DNA of 64,000 nucleotides from Burkholderia sp. SRS-46 (GTDB lineage Bacteria > Pseudomonadota > Gammaproteobacteria > Burkholderiales > Burkholderiaceae), in contig NZ_PTXL01000002.1 in NCBI RefSeq assembly GCF_004343775.1, positions 558,001-622,000 on the forward strand. Direction: 5' to 3'. The translations under genes were made by a program, and so were the position numbers. This document shows positions 9,488-16,930 of this stretch, in pieces. The number at the start of each line of letters is the position of its first letter. Within the stretch, counting starts at the first letter, position 1. The notes under the pieces are model-generated. The model did no database searches. It had not been told where the DNA came from and saw only the letters and a program-made list of their open reading frames with translations.

Positions 9488-10375
9488 CTAAGCGACGGCA
9501 GCCAGCGCGGGCAAACAGGTCCGCAGATACGCCTCGAACTCGCGGCTCACTTCCGGATGCTGGAGCGCCAGCTCGACGGTCGCCTTGAGGTAGCCGATCT
9601 TGCTGCCGCAGTCGAAGCGCGTGCCGTAGTAGCGGTACGCGAGCACCTGCTCGTGCGCGAGCAGCGACTGGACGGCATCGGTCAATTGCAGTTCGCCGCC
9701 CGCGCCCGGCTTGATCTTGCGCAGGTGATCGAACAGCGTCGGCATGAACACGTAGCGGCCGACCACGCCGAGATTCGACGGCGCATCCTCGGGCGCCGGC
9801 TTCTCGATGATGCCCGACAGCTTGATGATGTCCTCCTCCCACTCGCGGCCCTCGATGACGCCGTACGAGCGGCTGTCCTCGCGCGCGATCGTCTCCACGC
9901 CGATCACCGAGCTGTGATAGTGGTTGAACACGTCGACGAGCTGCTTGAGCACCGGCTGCTCGCCGTGCAGCAAGTCGTCGGCGAGGATCACCGCGAACGG
10001 CTCGCCGTGCACCAGCTTCTCCGCGCACAGCACCGCGTGGCCGAGGCCGAGCGCTTCCGGCTGGCGCACGTAGAAGCAGTTGACGTGGCTCGGCTTGATG
10101 CCGCGCACCAGCTCGAGCAGCTTCTCCTTGCCGCGCGCCTCGAGCTCCGCCTCGATTTCGTAGGACTTGTCGAAGTGATCCTCGATCGCGCGCTTGCTGC
10201 GCCCGGTGACGAAGATCATCTCGGTGATGCCCGCATTGATCGCTTCCTCGACCGCGTACTGGATCAGCGGCTTGTCGACGACGGGCAGCATTTCCTTCGG
10301 GCTCGCCTTCGTCGCCGGGAGGAACCGTGTGCCGAGACCGGCAACGGGGAACACGGCCTTGGTAACTTTCAACAT
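9488..10375 (-). CDS. bceT: UTP-glucose-1-phosphate uridylyltransferase
   Basis: Makes UDP-glucose, the precursor of the glucose and glucuronate residues of cepacian. The 295-residue protein has the nucleotide-binding signature [20 protein letters not shown] at residues 12-31 and [12 protein letters not shown] near 131. This is the GalU fold and length. ATG at 10375 with AGGA upstream. A cepacian-locus copy is known as bceT; galU would also describe it. Transcribed alone on the minus strand between two plus-strand acyltransferase genes. Confidence 0.93.
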   Translation of the reverse strand: MLKVTKAVFPVAGLGTRFLPATKASPKEMLPVVDKPLIQYAVEEAINAGITEMIFVTGRSKRAIEDHFDKSYEIEAELEARGKEKLLELVRGIKPSHVNCFYVRQPEALGLGHAVLCAEKLVHGEPFAVILADDLLHGEQPVLKQLVDVFNHYHSSVIGVETIAREDSRSYGVIEGREWEEDIIKLSGIIEKPAPEDAPSNLGVVGRYVFMPTLFDHLRKIKPGAGGELQLTDAVQSLLAHEQVLAYRYYGTRFDCGSKIGYLKATVELALQHPEVSREFEAYLRTCLPALAAVA

Positions 10376-10606
10376 GATCGCATCCTGATTGCGTTGGTTG
10401 CGCCGCGTCGTTTCACGACAGGGCACATTGATTTTCCGGGCGGCGCAGCGTGATTCGATTGCACGTCAAAATCGATCCGCCACCACTTTCCGATCAGGCA
10501 TTTCGCCTCATCGCTCCGATTAACGGATAATCGTCGCAAACCGGTCGATATTGCCGGTGCATTATGCCGGCCAGCGACAATTTACCGATTTTCCGGATAC
10601 AAATTC

Positions 10607-10750
10607 TTACGATTCGAATTCCTCGGCATAGGGCGCGCCGCCCCATTCGAAGCCCGGTCGAATCGGCTCGTTCTTCAGCGCCTCGCGGTACGCCGACAGT
10701 ACGGCCATGATCACCAATACTGCTCCGCTCGCGATCCAGTGCATGTCCAT
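10607..10750 (-). CDS. Small hypothetical protein, 47 residues, single N-terminal hydrophobic segment
   Basis: ATG at 10748-10750 is preceded by AAGGAG with a seven-base spacer, an almost ideal ribosome site, and the frame ends with TAA at 10607. The product opens with MDMHWIASGAVLVIMAVLSA, a likely membrane segment, followed by a charged, Gly/Pro-containing tail ending EEFES. I do not recognise the family. It lies upstream of bceT on the same strand (231 bp) and divergent from bceS, so it may be a small membrane protein tied to the polysaccharide locus. Confidence 0.6.
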   Translation of the reverse strand: MDMHWIASGAVLVIMAVLSAYREALKNEPIRPGFEWGGAPYAEEFES

Positions 10751-10966
10751 CTTGCCGCTCCTTGCATCTATCAACTGGAGCTTCAAACTATCAGAAAAAA
10801 ATCGACAAATAATTGGCCGCGCACTGAAACCGATATCCGACCTGAATAAATCCGCGCGACGGAATGTCGTTAATTCAGTGCATGATTTTTTTATTCATTG
10901 AACGATTTCTTGCGGATTACGATGGAGCGCAACTTCCCCTCCATTCGTCGCAAGGAACCGAATCGC

Positions 10967-12148
10967 ATGCAAGCATTCAGCGGATCGACAGTGAATGCGC
11001 CGCCCGCCGCCGATCACAAGGAACACGTGATCGACGCGATGCGCGGCTTCGCGGCGCTGCTCGTCGCCTATTTCCACTGCCGGCAGGTGGCCTGGGTCGG
11101 GATGCAAAGCTTTCATCGCGCCTACGGCCATGCGCTCGACCCGAGCGTGCTCGTCGGCTACCTGACCTTCCCGTTCGCGTGGGGCTCGGCCGGCGTGCCG
11201 ATCTTCTTCGTGATCAGCGGCTACTGCATCCACCGCAACGCGTCGCTCAAGCTCGCCGCCGACCCGTCGTACCGGCTGAACGCGCCGAACTTCTGGGCGC
11301 GCCGCTTCGCGCGGATCTATCCGGTGCTGCTCGCCGCGCTGCTGTTCACGCTCGCGCTCGATGCGGTCAGCCTGCAGATCGCGCCCGTCAGCCACAAGAT
11401 CCGCGATGTCGGCCTGACGGCGTTCCTCGTGAACCTGTTCTCGCTGCAGGGCATCGCCGGCTACACGTACGGCTCGAACGGCGCGCTGTGGACGCTGTCG
11501 CTCGAAGTGCAGTTCTACGCGATCTATCCGCTGCTGTTCGCGATCCGGCGGCGCATCGGCATGCCGGCCGTCGTGGCCGCGGTCGCGCTCGTCAACGTCG
11601 CATCGGCGTGGCTGCTCGAGCGGCACGACCTGCAGTTCTTCACGTCGTACTGGCTGTCGTGGACGATCGGCGCCTGGATCGCCGACGTGCGCGCGCAGCA
11701 GTCGCGCCGGGCGGCGCCCGCCGCCGCGCCGTCGCGCGCGTGGTACGTGGCCGCGGCCGTGCTGCTGGCCGCCGGCTGCGCCGCGTTCCGCTACGGCCAG
11801 TACGGCGCGTTCCAGCTGTGGGCGGCCGGCTTCGCGTGCTTCCTGTACCGCGCGCTCGCCCGCCCGCCGCGCCCGACGCGGCCGCTGCGCGTGCTCGGCT
11901 GGTTCGGCGACTTCAGCTATTCGCTGTACCTGGTCCACCTGCCGCTGTTCGTCTGCCTCGGCTCGGTGCTGTTCCACTCCGAACTGCAGCTGTCGATCTG
12001 GCCGTCGTTCGCGTTCATGGCGCTCGCGATTCCGGTGGCCTACCTGTTCTACCGGCTGTTCGAGCGGCCCGCGATGCTCTGGTCGGCAAGCTTCAAGCCG
12101 TCGCGCGGCGCGCGCGTCGTCACGCCAACGCCCGAACGCGCCGCCTGA
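10967..12148 (+). CDS. bceS: Membrane acyltransferase of the acyltransferase-3 family, cepacian cluster
   Basis: A 393-residue polytopic protein. Family motifs: HVIDAMRGFAALLVAYFH near the N terminus, VISGYCIHRNASL, FWARRFARIYPVL and LWTLSLEVQFYAIYPL. The last third holds WFGDFSYSLYLVHLPL. Predicted to add acyl (acetyl) groups to cepacian sugars in the membrane or periplasm. The frame is open from 10898, but AAGGAA at 10952 sits at the right distance before the ATG at 10967, which I therefore chose. A terminator follows directly. Confidence 0.85.
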   Translation: MQAFSGSTVNAPPAADHKEHVIDAMRGFAALLVAYFHCRQVAWVGMQSFHRAYGHALDPSVLVGYLTFPFAWGSAGVPIFFVISGYCIHRNASLKLAADPSYRLNAPNFWARRFARIYPVLLAALLFTLALDAVSLQIAPVSHKIRDVGLTAFLVNLFSLQGIAGYTYGSNGALWTLSLEVQFYAIYPLLFAIRRRIGMPAVVAAVALVNVASAWLLERHDLQFFTSYWLSWTIGAWIADVRAQQSRRAAPAAAPSRAWYVAAAVLLAAGCAAFRYGQYGAFQLWAAGFACFLYRALARPPRPTRPLRVLGWFGDFSYSLYLVHLPLFVCLGSVLFHSELQLSIWPSFAFMALAIPVAYLFYRLFERPAMLWSASFKPSRGARVVTPTPERAA

Positions 12149-12166
12149 GCGCCCGGCCCGGAACGC

Positions 12167-12201
12167 AACCCTCGCGCGGCGCATCGCCGCGTGAGGGTTT
12201 T
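12167..12201 (+). terminator. Terminator of bceS
   Basis: AACCCTC(A)CGCGGCG-type arms around GCAT form a long GC-rich hairpin closed by AACCCTC/GAGGGTT and followed by TTT, 18 bp after the stop codon. Its left arm shares 23 identical bases with the hairpin at 12481. Confidence 0.75.
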
Positions 12202-12477
12202 GGCTGGTCCGCCGTCACGGCCTGAGCGGCGCGCCACGGCCGCACGCGTCGGCATGTCATCGCCCGCCGACTTCACTTTCGTCAACAACGCGCCCGTTCG
12301 ATGCATCGGCTTGCCGTGCGCTCGCATCGCGGCCGTCACGCCGTGGGCGGCGCGCCGCGGTTGCATCGTCCGGCACGGGCCGCTGACGCCTCTTGTACCG
12401 GCAAGGCGCCCGCTCGACACATCGCCGCAGTGCGCCCCCTTCGGCGCGGCCGGCCACAACCTTCCCCGCCATGGACA
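12202..12477. other. Intergenic region between two convergent terminators (bceS and bceR)
   Basis: High GC. Frames are open in several directions, but there is no ribosome site or family pattern. I see nothing functional beyond the flanking terminators. Confidence 0.4.
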
Positions 12478-12514
12478 AGGCCCTCGCGCGGCGCATCGCC
12501 GCGCGGGGGCCGCT
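12478..12514 (-). terminator. Terminator of bceR
   Basis: On the minus strand GGCCCCCGCGCGGCG pairs with CGCCGCGCGAGGGCC around a short loop, followed by TTG. It lies 60 bp after the bceR stop. The tail is poor in T, so efficiency is uncertain. Confidence 0.6.
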
Positions 12515-12574
12515 TCGTCATGCCGCATCCATGCGGCCCGGAGCCGGACACCGGCCCCGCGCCGCACGCGGGCT

Positions 12575-15040
12575 TTACCGCTTCTTCTTCGCCGCGCGCG
12601 CGGTGTCCGTCAGGATCTTCTCGACACGCTCCACATAGGTCTTCGTGCCGAAGCGGCGCAGCGCCGTCACCTGGCCGCTCGCGACGAGCCGCTCGCGCAG
12701 CTGCCGATCCGACTGCAGCGCGGCCAGCGCCGCGCCCAGCGCGCGCGCATCGCCCGGCTCGCACAACAGGCCGTTGTCGTCGTGCTCGATGATCTCGACC
12801 ACGCCGCCCGCGCGCGCCGCCACCACCGGCCGCCGCGCGAGCATCCCCTCGACGATCACGCGGCCGAACGGCTCGGGCGTGATCGACGTGTGCGCAACCA
12901 CGTCGACCGCCTTCATGCAGGCGGCCACGTCGCGCTGGAAGCCGAGGAAATGCACGCGGTCGTCCATCCCGTGGCGCGCGACGGTTTCATGCAGTTGCGC
13001 CGCATAGTCGTCCTCGCCGAACAGCGGCGCGCCGACCAGCACGACGTGCAGGTCCGGGTGGCTCGCGGCGGCTTCCAGCAGCACGTGCTGGCCCTTCCAG
13101 CGCGCAAGCCGGCTGAACGAGCCGACCAGCCACGCGTGCTCGGGCAGGCCGAAGCGCGCGCGCAGCGCGGCCTGGCTGACGCCCGCCAGCGCGTCGAACG
13201 GCTCGGCCGAGATGCCGTTGAACACGACGTCGACATGCTGCGGCGTGAAGCCCGTCAGCGCGCGAAACGCCTGCGCGGACGCGTCCGAGTTCGCGATCAC
13301 CCGCGTCACGCCGAGCCGCGCGCAATGCTTGATCGCGAGCAGCTGCTTGCGGCCGAAATGGTCGTCGCTGACGATGTCGCGCAGGTGCCAGACCACCGGC
13401 TTGCGCGCGAGACGCCCGGCCAGCGCGGCCACCACCATCGCGCGCTGGGTGTTCGCGTAGATCACCTCGGCGCGGCGCGCGCGGCGCGCGACGTCGCGCA
13501 CGAGCCGGATCAACTCCTTCACCGCGCCGGCCGATACGCCGCCCTGCTTGCGCACGCCCGCGAGCGCGCCCTGCTCGACCACGTCGACGCGTGCGCCGAT
13601 CTCGTCGAGCGCCGCGCGGAACGGCCCGTCGGCGAACAGCAGCACGTCGGCGTTCGCGCGCATGTGCTTCATGATTTCGAGCAGCGACAGCTCGGCGCCG
13701 CCCAGCACGCCGCTCTGGTCGAGCACCAGCGTCGCCGGGCCGTGCGCGGCGGGCGGCGGCATCGCGCCGGCGCCCGGCTGCGCGGTCGCGCCGGGCAGCG
13801 CGGCCTCGACGTAGTCGAGAAAGCGCCGCCGGAACGTATCGGCGGAGAACCGCTCGGCGTTCGTGCGGCACGCCTGCGGCGTGAAACGCTGCGGCGCGCG
13901 TTCGAAATCGTCGACCGCCGACACGATCGCGCGCGGGGTCTGCTCGTCGAAGAACAGCCCGGTCGGCTGCGCGCCCGACTGCGGGTCGAGCACCGTCTCG
14001 AGCGCACCGCCCTTGCCGTACGCGATGACGGGCGTGCCGCACGCCTGCGCCTCGACCACCGAGATGCCGAAATCCTCCTCGGCCGCGAACACGAACGCCT
14101 TCGCGCGGCGCATCCGGTCGTGCAGCACCGCGAACGGCTGGTAGCCCATGATCTCGACGTTCGGCCCGGCCTTCGCGCGAACCCGCTGCATTTCCGGGCC
14201 GTCGCCGATCACGACCAGCTTGCGCTCGGGCGTCTGCGAGAACGCTTCGACGATCAGGTCGATCTTCTTGTACGGCACCATCCGCGACGCGGTCAGGTAG
14301 AAATCCTCCTTGACCGGGTTCAGCGAGAACGCGTCGACGTCGACCGGCGGAAAGATCACGTCGGCGTCGCGCTGGTAGACCTTCTTGATGCGCCGCGCGA
14401 TGAACGCGGAATTCGCGACGAAGCCGTCGACCGCGTTCGCGGTGCGCGTGTCCCAGTTGCGGATGTAGTGCAGGATCATCCGCGCGAGCAGCGATTTCGG
14501 CCCGTGCGTGAGATTCGACTGTTCCAGGTACTGGTGCTGCAGATCCCACGCATAGCGGATCGGCGAATGCACGTAGCTGATGTGCACCTGGTCGGGCCCG
14601 GTCAGCACGCCCTTCGCGACCGCATGGCTGCTCGAGATCACGAGGTCGTAGCCCGACACGTCGAGCTGCTCGATCGCGAGCGGCATCAGCGGCAGGTAGC
14701 TGCGGTACTTGGTGCGCGCGAACGGCAGCTTCTGGATGAACGACGTGGTGACCGGCTTGCCGCGCACGAACGCGCGATCGTCGAGGAAATCGACGAGGCT
14801 GAACAGGTCCGCGTCCGGAAAGCACGCGACGATCTGCTCGAGCACCCGCTCGGCGCCCGCGTAGGTCACGAGCCAGTCGTGGACGATCGCCACGCGCAGC
14901 GGCCGGGCCGGATGGCGCGCGGCCGCGGGTTCGGCCGGCGCGGTGCGGCGTTGCGCAACGGCATCGCTCGCGTCGGCCACCGCCGCGGCATCTGCCGCGG
15001 CCAGGTTCAATACGGCGTATTCCGCCAGATCGCGATTCAT
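12575..15040 (-). CDS. bceR: Two-domain glycosyltransferase (tandem GT4 family) of cepacian synthesis
   Basis: An 821-residue protein with two complete GT-B glycosyltransferase units. Domain 1 (about 47-425) contains VAIVHDWLVTYAGAERVLEQ, RMVPYKKIDLIVEAF and the nucleotide-sugar pattern EEDFGISVVEAQACGTPVIA. Domain 2 (about 440-815) contains LDQSGVLGGAELSLLEIM, FSRLARWKGQHVLLEA and EPFGRVIVEGMLARRPVVAA. Each half carries its own Glu-x7-Glu element, so both may be active and add two sugars to the lipid-linked repeat unit in the cytoplasm. GGAG lies about ten bases before the ATG, directly beside the mobile-element remnant. Confidence 0.92.
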   Translation of the reverse strand: MNRDLAEYAVLNLAAADAAAVADASDAVAQRRTAPAEPAAARHPARPLRVAIVHDWLVTYAGAERVLEQIVACFPDADLFSLVDFLDDRAFVRGKPVTTSFIQKLPFARTKYRSYLPLMPLAIEQLDVSGYDLVISSSHAVAKGVLTGPDQVHISYVHSPIRYAWDLQHQYLEQSNLTHGPKSLLARMILHYIRNWDTRTANAVDGFVANSAFIARRIKKVYQRDADVIFPPVDVDAFSLNPVKEDFYLTASRMVPYKKIDLIVEAFSQTPERKLVVIGDGPEMQRVRAKAGPNVEIMGYQPFAVLHDRMRRAKAFVFAAEEDFGISVVEAQACGTPVIAYGKGGALETVLDPQSGAQPTGLFFDEQTPRAIVSAVDDFERAPQRFTPQACRTNAERFSADTFRRRFLDYVEAALPGATAQPGAGAMPPPAAHGPATLVLDQSGVLGGAELSLLEIMKHMRANADVLLFADGPFRAALDEIGARVDVVEQGALAGVRKQGGVSAGAVKELIRLVRDVARRARRAEVIYANTQRAMVVAALAGRLARKPVVWHLRDIVSDDHFGRKQLLAIKHCARLGVTRVIANSDASAQAFRALTGFTPQHVDVVFNGISAEPFDALAGVSQAALRARFGLPEHAWLVGSFSRLARWKGQHVLLEAAASHPDLHVVLVGAPLFGEDDYAAQLHETVARHGMDDRVHFLGFQRDVAACMKAVDVVAHTSITPEPFGRVIVEGMLARRPVVAARAGGVVEIIEHDDNGLLCEPGDARALGAALAALQSDRQLRERLVASGQVTALRRFGTKTYVERVEKILTDTARAAKKKR

Positions 15041-15055
15041 CAGGTTTGCTCCGAG

Positions 15056-15427
15056 AAACCCCGTCGTTCAGGACGGGGCGTGAAAGGTTCGCGGCCGAGT
15101 GGCCGCGTCTCCCAGGCTTGAGCCACACGCGCGCATGTGACATGGTGTGACGCATGGGCATCAAGCGCGCGTACCGATTCCGGTTCTACCCGACGCCCGA
15201 GCAAGAAGTGATGCGTGCCCGGACGTTCGGGTGTGCGCGCTTTGCGTATAACCACATGCTGCGGATGCGCACCGAGGCGTGGCGTCAACGCGGCGCGAAA
15301 CATTTTGGCCGTCGGACTGGCGGTGACAGCCCATGGAGAAAGCGTAATGCCCATGTCTCTTTGAGGCGATGTCGGGTTGCATTCGGCGAAGTGGGAATCT
15401 CCTTCCTTTAGGGAGGAGAGCAGTCAA
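15056..15427 (+). mobile_element. Internally deleted IS200/IS605-family (tnpB-only, IS1341-like) element between bceQ and bceR
   Basis: Both subterminal hairpins of this family remain. The left end has CCCCGTC-loop-GACGGGG at 15059-15078, followed by the usual GTGAAAGG. The right end has CTCCTTCC-TTTA-GGGAGGAG at 15399-15418, followed by AGCAGTCAA. Between them is the start of a tnpB frame, then a junction to the 3' end, about 370 bp in all against roughly 1.3-1.8 kb for complete elements. There are no terminal inverted repeats or target duplications, as expected for this family. Exact outer limits are uncertain by a few bases. It cannot move on its own. Confidence 0.8.
15154..15411 (+). pseudogene. 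TnpB remnant (N-terminal about 57 residues of an IS605 OrfB/TnpB nuclease)
   Basis: MGIKRAYRFRFYPTPEQEVM and the following residues (ARTFGCARFAYNHMLRMRTEA) are the N-terminal helix-turn-helix of TnpB. After about GRRTGG (near 15318) the frame runs into unrelated sequence that belongs to the right end. The whole RuvC nuclease domain (D-E-D catalytic residues) and zinc finger are missing. The protein cannot be an active RNA-guided nuclease. Confidence 0.82.
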
Positions 15428-16890
15428 GCAGTTTTCCTCGCATTGAGACGGACAAAAAGGTCGCGCACGAGCGCGCGCAGGCCCGGCGTCATCGTGAGCG
15501 ACCACGCGACGTTCAGCACCAGCACGACCGCGCAGATGCCGATCGATTCGACGAGCCCCGGCCACGCCTGCGCGAGAAACAGGCTCGCGAGCAGGAAGGC
15601 GAGATGCGCGGCCATGTCGAGCACGATCGCGCGCATGCGGATGGCCGACAGATACAGCAGCACGCCGTAGTCGACGAGCGCGCGCGCCGCGACGACCACC
15701 GCCGCGCCGATCAGCCCGAAGTGATGAATGCCGAACCACAGGCCGCCGACGAAGAACGGCATCTCGACGAGCCCGGCGAAGGCCGCGCGCGCCGGGTTGA
15801 CCTGCGACTGGATCAGGATCCGCGTGACGCTCGCCTGCCCGACGAGCCACACGCTGATCACCAGCACGCGGCCGACCGGCGCCGAATGCGCGGCGAGATC
15901 GGGGCCGACCCACAGCGTCAGGAACGGCGCGAGCGCGAAGATCGCGACGATGCCGACCGGCGTGAACACGCCGTTCAGGAATTCGAGCGACTGCCGCGCG
16001 AGCGTATCGGCGTGGTCGCGGCCGACCGCCGACAGGCGCGGGAACAGCGTGCGCACGAGCGCGTTCGGCAGCATGTTCAGGCGCGTGACGAGGTTCTGCG
16101 GCACCGTGTAGTAGGTGACGAACTTCGCGCCCATGCCCGCGCCGAGCATCACGCGGTCAAGCGTGTCGGCGATCATGCTGGTCGTGCTCGCGATCAGCAT
16201 CCAGCCGCCGAAGTTGAACAGCCCCTTCGCGGTGCCCCACTGCGGCGGATCGATGCGCCGGATGCCGAGCACCTTGAGGCTCGCGTGGCCGAGCATCACG
16301 GCCGCGATCAGCCGCGCGACGACCGCGGCGGCCAGCACCGTCTGCAGGTTCGGCGCGATCCACCACGCGGCGGCGAGCGGCAGCAGCTGGAACAGGAAGG
16401 TGCCGATCGTCTGGTTCGTGTTGAACACGCCGAACCGCTCGGCGCCGTTGATCGCGCCGGCGAACACCCACGACACGTTCGCGAGCGGAATCGCGAGCGC
16501 GAGCCACGGCAGCGCGAGATACACCTCGTGCTGCATCTCGGCCGACACCTTCGTGAAATACGCGGTGTAGACGAAAGCGCCGAAGTAGATCAGCAGCCCG
16601 CCCACGATGCCGGTGCCGAGGTTCAGCCAGAACGCGCTCCAGAACACGCGCGCGCTTTCGGCGTCGTCGCCGCTCGCGAGCGCCTTCGAGATGTGGTTCT
16701 GCGCGGCCATGCTCATCCCGAGATCGAGGATCCCGAAATAGCCGATCAGCGTCCATACGAGGCTGACGACGCCGTAGCGTTCGACACCGAGCGCGTGGAT
16801 ATACGCGGGCACCGTCACCAGCGACACGAAGGTCGGCAGGATCAGCCCGATGAAATTGATCGAAACGTTCTTGAGTATGCCTTTGTCCAT
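15424..16890 (-). CDS. bceQ: Wzx-type polysaccharide flippase (lipid-linked repeat-unit translocase)
   Basis: A 488-residue polytopic protein of the polysaccharide-transporter (MATE/MVF-like) group with about 12-14 membrane segments. It opens with a typical Wzx start (KNVSINFIGLILPTFVSLVTVPAYIHALGVERYGVVSLVWTLIGYFGILDLGMS). Predicted to flip the undecaprenyl-linked cepacian repeat unit across the inner membrane. Its TGA stop (15424-15426) lies in the terminal bases of the mobile-element remnant, so the last residues may have been altered by the insertion. bceP lies 40 bp upstream on the same strand. Confidence 0.9.
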   Translation of the reverse strand: MDKGILKNVSINFIGLILPTFVSLVTVPAYIHALGVERYGVVSLVWTLIGYFGILDLGMSMAAQNHISKALASGDDAESARVFWSAFWLNLGTGIVGGLLIYFGAFVYTAYFTKVSAEMQHEVYLALPWLALAIPLANVSWVFAGAINGAERFGVFNTNQTIGTFLFQLLPLAAAWWIAPNLQTVLAAAVVARLIAAVMLGHASLKVLGIRRIDPPQWGTAKGLFNFGGWMLIASTTSMIADTLDRVMLGAGMGAKFVTYYTVPQNLVTRLNMLPNALVRTLFPRLSAVGRDHADTLARQSLEFLNGVFTPVGIVAIFALAPFLTLWVGPDLAAHSAPVGRVLVISVWLVGQASVTRILIQSQVNPARAAFAGLVEMPFFVGGLWFGIHHFGLIGAAVVVAARALVDYGVLLYLSAIRMRAIVLDMAAHLAFLLASLFLAQAWPGLVESIGICAVVLVLNVAWSLTMTPGLRALVRDLFVRLNARKTA

Positions 16891-16930
16891 GCTTCTGCCT
16901 TGTGCGACGGCGACGGTGACGTGCCGCCCG

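Noticed and set aside
12191..15121. Plus-strand frame of about 980 codons
   Set aside because: Antisense of bceR; Arg/His-rich with no family pattern.
15154..15411. Functional TnpB RNA-guided nuclease
   Set aside because: Only the N-terminal helix-turn-helix remains; the RuvC domain is deleted.
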